Assembly: GCA_005882635.1 (NCBI GenBank)
Contig: VBFG01000046.1
Location: 1-52,223 of the forward strand
Origin: Chloroflexota bacterium
GTDB taxonomy: Bacteria > Chloroflexota > Limnocylindria > Limnocylindrales > CSP1-4
DNA: 52,223 nucleotides
Direction of reading: 5' to 3'
Every line of letters starts with the position of its first letter. Positions within the stretch are counted from its first letter, which is position 1. This document shows positions 7,446 to 15,225 of this stretch, piece after piece. The notes beneath the pieces are model-generated. The model was given only the letters and a program-made list of their open reading frames with translations. It was not told the DNA's origin and made no database searches. The position numbers and the translations under genes were made by a program.

Positions 7446-8154
7446 GCAGTTCGTGGCACGGGCCGTGGAGCCGTTCCGGATCGACGAGCTGTGGCCCTTC
7501 ACGGAACGCCTCGAGCGGTTCGGGATGGCCGGCTTCGGGTGGGGCGCCGCCTGGCTGACGCCGGATGGCGCCATCGACACCCACCGTGACGTCCGCGCCT
7601 TCCGCGACGACCCTGCGGGCGCGGCGGTCGTCGGAGCCCACGAGACGACCAGCGTCCTCGTCCACGTCCGTCGCCCGTCGAAGCTGTCGACCCTCCAGCT
7701 CGCCGATACCCAGCCGTTCGCGGATCCCGCCGGCCGGTTCGCCTTCAGCCACAACGGCGACCTGCACGACGTCGGGCCGGCGCGCCGCCGCTACCGGGCG
7801 CAGGGTCGCATCCACGGGCGGGCCGACACGGAGGTCGGTGCGCGCTGGCTCGAGGACGCCTGGGACCACTGCCCGACGCTGGCGGCCGCGCTGCGGACCC
7901 TGCACCGAACGTTCGGCGGCGAGGCGAACCTGGCGACGATCGGCCGCGACGGCGAGGTCGTCCACTACGCCGGCAACACCGAGAACCCGGTCTTCACCTT
8001 CCGCCTCGGGCGGATCGGGCTCGCCTCGACGGCCCTCTACTCGATCGACCGCTCGCTATTCCAGCTCGCGGCGCCGGGCGCGACCGACCGGCGCGTCGCC
8101 CGTCCCGGGATCGCGGTCAGCCTCGCCTCCGACGGGTCGCCGATCGCGTCCTGA
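7438..8154 (+). CDS. Class II glutamine amidotransferase
   Basis: The 238-aa protein begins MCEQF, giving the N-terminal Cys2 nucleophile of Ntn-type (class II) glutamine amidotransferases. Other family signatures are VLVHVRRPS, the QPFADPAGRFAFSHNGDL stretch (glutamine-binding loop with the S-H-N-G core) and GRADTEVGA. The GTG start leaves Cys exactly at position 2, which supports this start over any other. As a free-standing domain it could resemble the EgtC/YafJ type, which hydrolyses gamma-glutamyl amides, but no ergothioneine genes are nearby. It follows a 100-aa unknown with an 8-nt overlap. Confidence 0.85.
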   Translation: MCEQFVARAVEPFRIDELWPFTERLERFGMAGFGWGAAWLTPDGAIDTHRDVRAFRDDPAGAAVVGAHETTSVLVHVRRPSKLSTLQLADTQPFADPAGRFAFSHNGDLHDVGPARRRYRAQGRIHGRADTEVGARWLEDAWDHCPTLAAALRTLHRTFGGEANLATIGRDGEVVHYAGNTENPVFTFRLGRIGLASTALYSIDRSLFQLAAPGATDRRVARPGIAVSLASDGSPIAS

Positions 8155-8191
8155 GGGCCGGGATGTAACGCGGGCGGTCTCATGGGCGTCG

Positions 8192-8197
8192 TACGCT
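8192..8197 (+). promoter_or_regulatory. -10 box (TACGCT) for the MFS transporter
   Basis: TACGCT lies 40 nt upstream of the ATG at 8238. The predicted short leader carries GGGAGAGG (8225-8232), a good Shine-Dalgarno sequence, so this gene, unlike many neighbours, has a conventional leader. Confidence 0.4.
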
Positions 8198-8237
8198 AGC
8201 CACGAGGCGCGTTCCGGGGGTTGAGGGAGAGGAACGG

Positions 8238-9566
8238 ATGGAGACCGTGCCCACGGGATCCGCGTCGGCCGGCGGTGAGCGCCCAACGATCCCGCTGCCG
8301 ACATCGGCCCTGGTTCGAATCTCGATGTTCTGGCTCGGCCTGACGTCGATCGACGCCGTCGTCGGGGCGGCCATCCAGTCGCGGATCAAGTTCGAGCATC
8401 TCGTCGAGATCGGCACGGAAGGCACGTCTCTGGCGTTCGTCGGCGCCCTCCAGTTCGTTTTCAGCGTCGCGGTCCAGCCGACCGTCGGCTCGATCAGCGA
8501 CTACGCCACGACCCGCTGGGGTCGGCGGAAGCCGTTCATCGTCGCCGGCGCGTTGTTCGACGCCCTGTTCCTGATCGGGATCGCCTCCGCCAACTCCCTC
8601 CTCGCCATCGCCGCGTTCGCGACGCTCCTGGCGCTGAGCACCAACGTCGCGCGCGGTCCGTTCCAGGGCTACGTCCCGGACCTCGTGCCCCAGAAGCAGG
8701 TCGGACTCGCCAGCGCGATGGTCGGGTTGATGCAGGTCCTGGGCAACGTCCTGGGCTTTGCGCTGGCGGCGATCGCCAACACCCAGGGCAGCGTGGGGCT
8801 GGCGATCCTGGCCGTCGCGACCATCGAGCTGGTCACGATGCTGAGCGTGGTGCTGCGGGTCCCGAACGGGCCACCGGCGAAGTCGCGTGAAGGCCGGTCG
8901 TGGCTCTCGATCGCGGCCGAGACGTGGGGAACCGACATCCTCCGTGAGACGAGCTACCTGTGGCTCCTCGCCTCGCGACTGCTGATCCTCATGGGCGGCG
9001 CCGCCGTCCTGAACTTCGTCTTCCTCTATCTGGCCGACGCCCATGGCCTGACCCAGGCGCAGGCCGGCGGCGCGTTCCTCAACATGCTGCTCGCCGCGAC
9101 TCTGGTCAGCCTGCTCTCCATCGTCCCGGCAGCGCGCCTTTCGGACCGCTATGGCCGCAAGCCGGTGATCTACGTCTGTACCGCGCTGGGCGGCATCGGC
9201 GTCGGGCTGATCGCCCTCGCACCGAGCGTCCTCGTGGCGACGATCGGGGCGGCGCTCTTCGGCGCCTCGCAGGGGACGTTCCTGGCGGTCGACTGGGCGC
9301 TGATGACCGACATCATCCCGAGGGCGTCGTCCGGCCGGTACATGGGTCTCTCGAACGTCGTGACCGCCTCGTCGACCACGATTGCGGTCATCATCGGCGG
9401 GCCGACCATCGACTTCGTCAACGGGACCTACGGGATCGGGGCCGGGCCCAGGTTCGAGCTGGTCCTCGGCGTCGGCTATTTCATCCTCGGTGCCCTGCTG
9501 CTCCGTCCCGTCCGGGAGCCGGATCGGCGCTCGGCCACGGTGGACCAGGCGGCCATCGCGGCCTGA
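8238..9566 (+). CDS. MFS transporter (GPH/sugar-symporter-like)
   Basis: This 442-aa integral membrane protein has about 12 hydrophobic segments. The loop between segments 2 and 3 reads SDYATTRWGRRKPFI, the pattern found in the GPH cation symporter and SUC-type branches of the major facilitator superfamily. A second loop, SDRYGRKPVIY, marks the start of the C-terminal half. It has its own promoter and ribosome binding site. The substrate cannot be read; sugars or glycosides are typical of the branch. It converges with the GT87-like gene, 11 nt away. Confidence 0.88.
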   Translation: METVPTGSASAGGERPTIPLPTSALVRISMFWLGLTSIDAVVGAAIQSRIKFEHLVEIGTEGTSLAFVGALQFVFSVAVQPTVGSISDYATTRWGRRKPFIVAGALFDALFLIGIASANSLLAIAAFATLLALSTNVARGPFQGYVPDLVPQKQVGLASAMVGLMQVLGNVLGFALAAIANTQGSVGLAILAVATIELVTMLSVVLRVPNGPPAKSREGRSWLSIAAETWGTDILRETSYLWLLASRLLILMGGAAVLNFVFLYLADAHGLTQAQAGGAFLNMLLAATLVSLLSIVPAARLSDRYGRKPVIYVCTALGGIGVGLIALAPSVLVATIGAALFGASQGTFLAVDWALMTDIIPRASSGRYMGLSNVVTASSTTIAVIIGGPTIDFVNGTYGIGAGPRFELVLGVGYFILGALLLRPVREPDRRSATVDQAAIAA

Positions 9567-9577
9567 TCCGCCGGGAC

Positions 9578-10546
9578 TCAGACCCGGTCGGTCCGATCCG
9601 GCGGCGCCAGTACCCGGCGCTCGTTCGGAGACCCGTGCGGGAGACCGAGCCAGCCGCGGACGCGCCGCGTCCGCGACCGCCGCTCCCGTCGCAGGGCGTC
9701 GACGCGGGCTCGCCACCAGCTCGGCCTCAGCCAGGCGAACGGGTCGGGCCGCCGCCACAGCACCGGGACGAGCGCCCACAGGAAGACGACGTAGTCGAGG
9801 CGGATGGGCCGCCGGCCGAAGCCGACGAGCGCCTCGAGCTGAGCGATCGTCTGGGGCAGCGTCGCCAGGCTGAGCAGCACCGACAGGGCGAGGAACAGCA
9901 GGCCCCACAGGCGGGCGCGCGGGCGGAGGACGAGCAGGAAGACCACGGGCACCCACTTCATCCAGGTGGCGATCGCCCACAGCATCCCCGCGACGAGCGG
10001 GCCGCTGAACTGGGCCGCCCAGAGGAGGAGCGTCAGGGGCAGGTTGATGTTGCCGGTGTCGAGGTTCGCCCCGAACGGGAAGCCGAGCAGGATGACGAGG
10101 ATCGCCGTCTCGAGCGGTCGCTGGCGGTATGCCCAATGGATCGTCCACAGCAGGGCGAGGATCGTCCCGCCGCGCCAGACGTACCAGGCGACGTCCCACG
10201 GAAGCAGCGCCCAGGGTGCGAACAGGGGCAGCATCCACGGGGCATAGACGTACGGCAGGAACGGTCCCGTCGGCCGATAGGGGTCGCCGCCGCCCAGCCA
10301 GATCCGGACCGCGGCCCAGTAGGCGCGCGCGTCGGCCCCGGCGGGTTCGCCCCGGGCGATGATCCCGGCTGCCACGCAGCCGAAGGTGATGATCAGCAGC
10401 GTCATCGCGACGATCCGCCGCCGGTCGTGCAGCCGGCTGACCTCGTGCCGGAGCGCCCGGCGGAGGACCGCCCAGCGCCGTCGTCGTGGGCTTCCGAGCG
10501 ATGCCTCGCGGCTGACCGGCGGGGCCGTCTCGATGCGACTCGACAT
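9578..10546 (-). CDS. GT87-like (DUF2029) membrane glycosyltransferase
   Basis: The 322-aa protein has a basic cytoplasmic N-terminus, then about 8 transmembrane segments. The first extracytoplasmic loop contains GADARAYWAAVRIWLGGGD, matching the Asp-containing loop of GT-C fold GT87 enzymes (polyprenyl-phosphate-mannose-dependent mannosyltransferases in actinobacteria). Its length is somewhat shorter than typical GT87 members (about 400 aa). The C-terminal tail is very basic. The ATG at 10546 lies 9 nt after CACAAT, a weak -10. No other envelope-glycan genes are adjacent, so the acceptor is unknown. Confidence 0.75.
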   Translation of the reverse strand: MSSRIETAPPVSREASLGSPRRRRWAVLRRALRHEVSRLHDRRRIVAMTLLIITFGCVAAGIIARGEPAGADARAYWAAVRIWLGGGDPYRPTGPFLPYVYAPWMLPLFAPWALLPWDVAWYVWRGGTILALLWTIHWAYRQRPLETAILVILLGFPFGANLDTGNINLPLTLLLWAAQFSGPLVAGMLWAIATWMKWVPVVFLLVLRPRARLWGLLFLALSVLLSLATLPQTIAQLEALVGFGRRPIRLDYVVFLWALVPVLWRRPDPFAWLRPSWWRARVDALRRERRSRTRRVRGWLGLPHGSPNERRVLAPPDRTDRV

Positions 10547-10656
10547 GGCCCGCGGATTGTGGCACGCCCCCGTTCGGGTGCGGCCGCCGTGGTTCGGGCG
10601 CCGACCGTCGCTGGGGCGACCCCTGGCGGCCCCGGCGGCGGTTCGTGTCTACGCGG

Positions 10657-10971
10657 TCAGGCGCTCAACCGCTCGGCGATGTGGATCAACGTCTCGGCCA
10701 CGGCCCGCAAGTCTTCGTGGGGGACGGCCAGGACCTGGGGCTCGTGCTCCGGAAGCTCGGGAACGATCACGAGGGTCGCGGGCCGGGTTCGCTCGATGTC
10801 GAACTGGATCCGGCGCAGCTCCTCGATCGGAAGGGCCATCGCGGTCCTCGACTCGGCGGCCACGATGACCCGCCGGTTCGTGACGACGATCCGCGCGGCG
10901 CGGGCTCGGGCCTCGGCTGCCACGACCTCGTCCGCGTGGAGCAGCTCGTTCAGATTCACGTCGTCGAGCAT
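10657..10971 (-). CDS. Small PH-domain-like hypothetical protein (104 aa)
   Basis: The start chosen is ATG 10971 (MLDDVNLNELLHADEVV), with GAGGA about 9 nt upstream; longer readings overlap low-complexity frames. The pattern LHADEVV...IVVTNRRVIVAAESRTAMALPIEEL... resembles bacterial PH (bPH) domains, which have a TN-R-RVI strand-turn. It is soluble with no signal peptide. Nothing in the context indicates a partner. The domain call is moderate and comes from strand pattern only. Confidence 0.6.
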   Translation of the reverse strand: MLDDVNLNELLHADEVVAAEARARAARIVVTNRRVIVAAESRTAMALPIEELRRIQFDIERTRPATLVIVPELPEHEPQVLAVPHEDLRAVAETLIHIAERLSA

Positions 10972-11084
10972 GGCTGGTTGTCCTCGGGGTCTGACTGCGG
11001 CACCTGCCGGCCGCCGGCCAGCCCATTCTCCATCGATCGCCAGCCGAGCGCGAGTGGCGCCCCGTGGATCGGAGGGCGGCACGC

Positions 11085-11090
11085 TATTCT
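11085..11090 (+). promoter_or_regulatory. -10 box (TATTCT) for cyanophycinase
   Basis: TATTCT is 28 nt upstream of the GTG at 11119, giving a leader of roughly 20 nt without a clear Shine-Dalgarno sequence. Confidence 0.35.
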
Positions 11091-11118
11091 CAGCCGAGCC
11101 GCAGCGGGTACCTCATCT

Positions 11119-11955
11119 GTGACCGACGGAACCGTCATCATCATCGGCGGCGCGGAGGACAAGGTCCGCGACCGGGTGATCCTGAACCGGTTCGTGACCC
11201 TGGCCGGTGGTCGGGACGCGACGATTGTCGTGGTCTCGACGGCATCGAGCCTCGGCACCGAGGCCGGCGAACGCTACCGCCACATCTTCGGTGACCTCGG
11301 GGTGTCGACCGTCCGGCCCTTGCACGCTGCGACGCGACCCCAGGCGAACGACGAGTCGGCCGCGCTTGCCCTGCGCGATGCGAGCGGCGTGTTCCTGACC
11401 GGCGGCAACCAGCTGAAGCTCGCCTCGATCGTCGGTGGGACGCGCCTGGCGGACGCGATGCTCGAGCGCTTCCGGCACGGCGCGGTGATGGCCGGCACGA
11501 GCGCGGGGGCGTCGGCGATGAGCAGCCACATGATCGCGTTCGGCGCATCGGGCGCGACGCCCAAGCACCGGATGGCCCAGATCGCCGCCGGTCTCGGGAT
11601 GCTGCCGGGCGTGATCGTCGACCAGCACTTCCAGCAGCGGAACCGGCTGGGCCGACTCCTCAGCCTGATCGCGCAGAACCCGTCGCTGTTGGGCCTCGGC
11701 GTCGACGAGGACACGGCCGGTGTCGTCGGGCCGGATCACGTCATGGAGGTCATCGGGCGGGGCAGCGTGACGGTGGTCGACGGATCCGCCTCCGAGACGG
11801 ACGCCTGGGAGGTCAAGGGCCACAAGCCGCTGATGATCAGCAACGTGATCCTGCACTCCTTGCCGTCGGGCTATCAGTTCGACCTCCGCCGTCGCCAACG
11901 CCTCGCGACCCCGAGCCTCCACGCGATCTCCGGCGGCGAGGCGGCCTCGAGCTAA
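11119..11955 (+). CDS. cphB: Cyanophycinase
   Basis: The 278-aa product matches cyanophycinase (peptidase family S51): GTVIIIGGAEDK at the N-terminus, the nucleophile elbow AGTSAGASAMSSHM with the catalytic Ser, and DQHFQQRNRLGRLL, the conserved His/Arg region. The enzyme is an exo-acting serine peptidase that releases beta-Asp-Arg dipeptides from cyanophycin. No signal peptide is present, so it acts on the intracellular storage polymer. The GTG at 11119 puts the conserved region at once after the start; upstream extension is low-complexity. Cyanophycin synthetase follows on the same strand, so storage and mobilisation genes are paired. Confidence 0.95.
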   Translation: MTDGTVIIIGGAEDKVRDRVILNRFVTLAGGRDATIVVVSTASSLGTEAGERYRHIFGDLGVSTVRPLHAATRPQANDESAALALRDASGVFLTGGNQLKLASIVGGTRLADAMLERFRHGAVMAGTSAGASAMSSHMIAFGASGATPKHRMAQIAAGLGMLPGVIVDQHFQQRNRLGRLLSLIAQNPSLLGLGVDEDTAGVVGPDHVMEVIGRGSVTVVDGSASETDAWEVKGHKPLMISNVILHSLPSGYQFDLRRRQRLATPSLHAISGGEAASS

Positions 11956-12282
11956 GCGCGGCACCGTCCCGGTCCTGACACGACAGACCAGTGTCCGGCA
12001 GGAATCGATGCCTGACAGCGATCACCGCTCCCGAATGGCGACTCGAATTCGGCTCATCCGACGGCGCCCGTCCGCCGTGAGTCTGCCCGGACTCGGCATG
12101 GACACACTGTGAGCGTGACCCCGTCCCCCGATCGACCGAACCCGCGCGCCGATGAGAGCGAGGAGGCGCCCTTCCGAGTCTGCAGGGCATCAAGGCGTCC
12201 AGGAGTGGCAGGCAAGGGCCGTGGCGCCGGGCGCCGAGCGGCGGGTACACTCGGGGACCCGATCGGACCGCAGGAGGGACCC
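11956..12282. other. Intergenic region between cphB and cphA
   Basis: About 330 bp without a supported gene. It holds the cphA promoter (TACACT, 12246-12251) and Shine-Dalgarno sequence (AGGAGG, 12272-12277). I see no strong hairpin or repeat. The cphA frame is open upstream to 12109, but that extension has no start context. Confidence 0.6.
12246..12251 (+). promoter_or_regulatory. -10 box (TACACT) for cphA
   Basis: TACACT is 31 nt upstream of the GTG at 12283. AGGAGG follows at 12272-12277, so the cphA transcript should have a short leader with a strong ribosome binding site. Confidence 0.5.
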
Positions 12283-15219
12283 GTGGCTCGGACCGCACCC
12301 CAGCCGCGCGAGAAGAAGATCCGGGCTCGAGCCGCAGCGCCAGACCCGCTCGCGCCGGCCCCGCTCACGCCGGCCTCGGTGGCGCCGACGGCCACGAGGC
12401 CGCGCCGCCGCACGACGATCGGTCCATCGGACGTCGGCGGTCCTCAACCAAGCCTCCGGATCCTCGAGACGCGGATCCTCCGCGGTCCGAACTACTGGGC
12501 GCGCGAGCCGGTCGTGCGGATGCTCGTCGACCTCGGGTCGCTCGAGGAGTTCCCGAGCAACAAGATCCCCGGCTTCACCGAGGCGCTGGTCGAGCTGCTG
12601 CCGAGCCTCGAGGACCACGCCTGCTCCCTCGGCCGCCGGGGTGGCTTCATCACCCGTCTCCGCGAGGGGACGTGGGCTGGCCACATCGCCGAGCACATCG
12701 CGCTGGAGCTCCAGAACCTCGCCGGCACGGACGTCCGCCACGGCAAGACCCGGACGATCGGCGAGTACGGCCGCTACAACGTGATCTACGAGTACCGCGA
12801 GGAGAACGTCGGGATCGAGGCGGGCAAGATCGCCGTCGCCCTCGTCAACCATCTCGTCGCGCCGACCGACGACCGTGTGGCGATCGACTTCATGGCGGAG
12901 CTCGAGCGCCTCATCCGGCTCGCCGAGCGGTCCGCGTTCGGGCCGTCGACCCAGGCGATCCTGGACGAGGCCGCGTCGCGCGACATCCCCTACATCCGCC
13001 TCGACCGCCACTCGCTCGTGCAGCTCGGGCTCGGTGTCCACCAGCAGCGGATCCGGGCGACGATGACCTCGAAGACGTCCGGGATCGCCGTCGACATCGC
13101 GAGCGACAAGAGCCTGACGAACCGCCTGCTGGACTCGGCCGGCCTGCCCGTCCCCAAGAGCACGGTCGTCGATACCGAGGACGCGACGGTCGAGGCGGCG
13201 CTCCGGATCGGTTACCCGTGCGTCGTCAAGCCGCTCGACGGCAATCACGGTCGAGGCGTCCACCTCGATCTCCGCTCCGAGGAGGCCGTCCGGGCCGCGT
13301 TCCATGGCGCCCGCGCGGAGAGCCGTAGCGGCGACCTCGTCGTCGAGAGCTACGTCGCGGGGAACGACTACCGCTGCCTCGTCATCGGCGGGAAGGTCGC
13401 GGCGATCGCCCAGCGCGTGCCGGCGAGGGTGGTCGGCGACGGCGAGCACAGCATCCGCCAGCTGGTCGACACCGCCAATGCCGATCCGCGGCGCGGCATC
13501 GGCCACGAGAAGGTCCTGACCCGGATCAAGGTCGACGAGGCGGCCGAGGCGCTCCTCCGCGACCAGGGCTTCGGGCTCGACGACGTGCCGCCGAAGGACA
13601 CCTTCGTGAAGCTCGCCCTGACCGGCAACATGTCGACCGGGGGGACCTCGATCGACCGGACGATCGAGGCGCATCCGGACAATGTCGAGATCGCGGAGAC
13701 GGCGGCCCAGATCGTCGGGCTCGACATCGCCGGCATCGACTTCATCTGCCCCGACATCGCGACCCCGGTCCGCGAGACGGGCGGCGCGATCGTCGAGGTC
13801 AATGCCGCGCCGGGCTTCCGGATGCACACCCACCCGACCGAGGGCGAGCCGCAATACGTCGCCCGGCCGGTGATCGACGGCCTGTTCCCGCCCGGCAGCC
13901 CATCGCGGATCCCGATCATCGCCGTCACCGGCACGAACGGGAAGACGACCACCGTCCGGATGATCGCCCACATCCTCAAGCTGAAGGGCAAACGGGTCGG
14001 GATGACCTCGACCGACGGCATCGTGATCGACGGCCGGTTGATCAAGAAGGGCGACATGTCGGGCCCGAAGTCGGCCCAGATGGTTCTCCAGAACCCGACC
14101 GTCGACACCGCCGTCTTCGAGGTCGCCCGGGGCGGGATCCTGCGTGAGGGCCTGGGCTACGACCGCAACGACGTCGCGGTCGTGACGAACGTCACCGGCG
14201 ACCATCTCGGGCTCGGCGGGATCGACTCGATCGGCCAGCTGGCGAACGTCAAGGGCGTCATCGTCGAGGCCGTGCCCCGATCGGGCAGCGCGGTCCTCAA
14301 CGCCGACGACGGCCACGTCTACCGGATGGGCCGGCACTGTGCCGGCCGGGTCGTCCTGTTCAGCATGGCCACCGACAAGGGCGAGGACGGCTACGACCGC
14401 GTCGACGGCCACGCGTCCCGTGGCAACGCCGCGTTCGTCCTCCAGCCGGGACCCGAGGGCGAGCTGATCGTCCTCCGCCACGGGCCCCGGACGATGCCGG
14501 TCCTGTACACCCACCTGATCCCGGCGACGTTCGGCGGGCGGGCCCGGATGAACGTGGCGAATGCGCTGGCCGCGGCGGCGGCCGCCTGGGCGGCGGGAGC
14601 CCACCTCCACGACATCCGCCAGGGCCTCCGGACGTTCTCGACGTCGTTCTTCCAGGCACCGGGCCGGCTCAACCTGCTCGACGTCGGCGGCATCCGGGTG
14701 GTGATCGACTACTGCCACAACGTCGACGGGATGCGGAAGCTCGCGGATTTCGTCGACCGGATGATGACCGAGCCACAGTCGAAGGCCGGCCGGATCGGGC
14801 CCTCCTCGAACGGCCACGCCCGGAGCGGCCGGGCGATCGGCGTCATCGGGATCCCCGGCGACCGGCGCGACGACGACCAGCACGAGTTCGGTTCGATCGC
14901 GGCGCGGGCATTCGACGAGATCATCGTCCGCGAAGACAAGAACCTCCGGGGCCGAGCGCCGGGCGTCTCGGCCGGCAACGTCGTCGACGGCGTGCGTGCC
15001 GCACGGGCGAGCGGCGCGCGGGCGCTCAAGGCCGAGAAGATCCTCGATGAGCTCACGGCCGTCCGGACGGCGCTCCGCCGGGCCGCCCCGGGCGATCTGG
15101 TCGTCTGCTGCGTCGACAACGCGATCGCGGTCTACCGCGAGGCAATGGGCGCCGCCGGCTCCGCTCGCGGCGCGACCGCGTTCGCCGACCCGGGCGAGCT
15201 CGAGGTCCCGGAGGGCTGA
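12283..15219 (+). CDS. cphA: Cyanophycin synthetase
   Basis: The 978-aa protein has the full CphA1 order. After a basic, Pro/Ala-rich extension of about 57 aa comes the N-domain (from LRILETRILRGPNYWAREPV, about residue 58), then an ATP-grasp domain (about 265-530, with KPLDGNHGRGV) that adds Asp to the backbone, then a Mur-ligase-like domain (Walker loop VTGTNGKTTTVRM near 549) that adds Arg to the side chain. The C-terminal part has DYCHNVDGM and a final Rossmann-like region. It is slightly longer than usual because of the extension. The GTG start at 12283 is fixed by AGGAGG 5 nt upstream. It polymerises Asp and Arg into intracellular granules and lies tail-to-tail with its truncated paralogue. 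Confidence 0.96.
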   Translation: MARTAPQPREKKIRARAAAPDPLAPAPLTPASVAPTATRPRRRTTIGPSDVGGPQPSLRILETRILRGPNYWAREPVVRMLVDLGSLEEFPSNKIPGFTEALVELLPSLEDHACSLGRRGGFITRLREGTWAGHIAEHIALELQNLAGTDVRHGKTRTIGEYGRYNVIYEYREENVGIEAGKIAVALVNHLVAPTDDRVAIDFMAELERLIRLAERSAFGPSTQAILDEAASRDIPYIRLDRHSLVQLGLGVHQQRIRATMTSKTSGIAVDIASDKSLTNRLLDSAGLPVPKSTVVDTEDATVEAALRIGYPCVVKPLDGNHGRGVHLDLRSEEAVRAAFHGARAESRSGDLVVESYVAGNDYRCLVIGGKVAAIAQRVPARVVGDGEHSIRQLVDTANADPRRGIGHEKVLTRIKVDEAAEALLRDQGFGLDDVPPKDTFVKLALTGNMSTGGTSIDRTIEAHPDNVEIAETAAQIVGLDIAGIDFICPDIATPVRETGGAIVEVNAAPGFRMHTHPTEGEPQYVARPVIDGLFPPGSPSRIPIIAVTGTNGKTTTVRMIAHILKLKGKRVGMTSTDGIVIDGRLIKKGDMSGPKSAQMVLQNPTVDTAVFEVARGGILREGLGYDRNDVAVVTNVTGDHLGLGGIDSIGQLANVKGVIVEAVPRSGSAVLNADDGHVYRMGRHCAGRVVLFSMATDKGEDGYDRVDGHASRGNAAFVLQPGPEGELIVLRHGPRTMPVLYTHLIPATFGGRARMNVANALAAAAAAWAAGAHLHDIRQGLRTFSTSFFQAPGRLNLLDVGGIRVVIDYCHNVDGMRKLADFVDRMMTEPQSKAGRIGPSSNGHARSGRAIGVIGIPGDRRDDDQHEFGSIAARAFDEIIVREDKNLRGRAPGVSAGNVVDGVRAARASGARALKAEKILDELTAVRTALRRAAPGDLVVCCVDNAIAVYREAMGAAGSARGATAFADPGELEVPEG

Positions 15220-15225
15220 CGGCGA

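Noticed and set aside
12190-14883. 897-aa open frame antisense to cphA
   Set aside because: Same composition artefact; the sense strand has unmistakable CphA domains.
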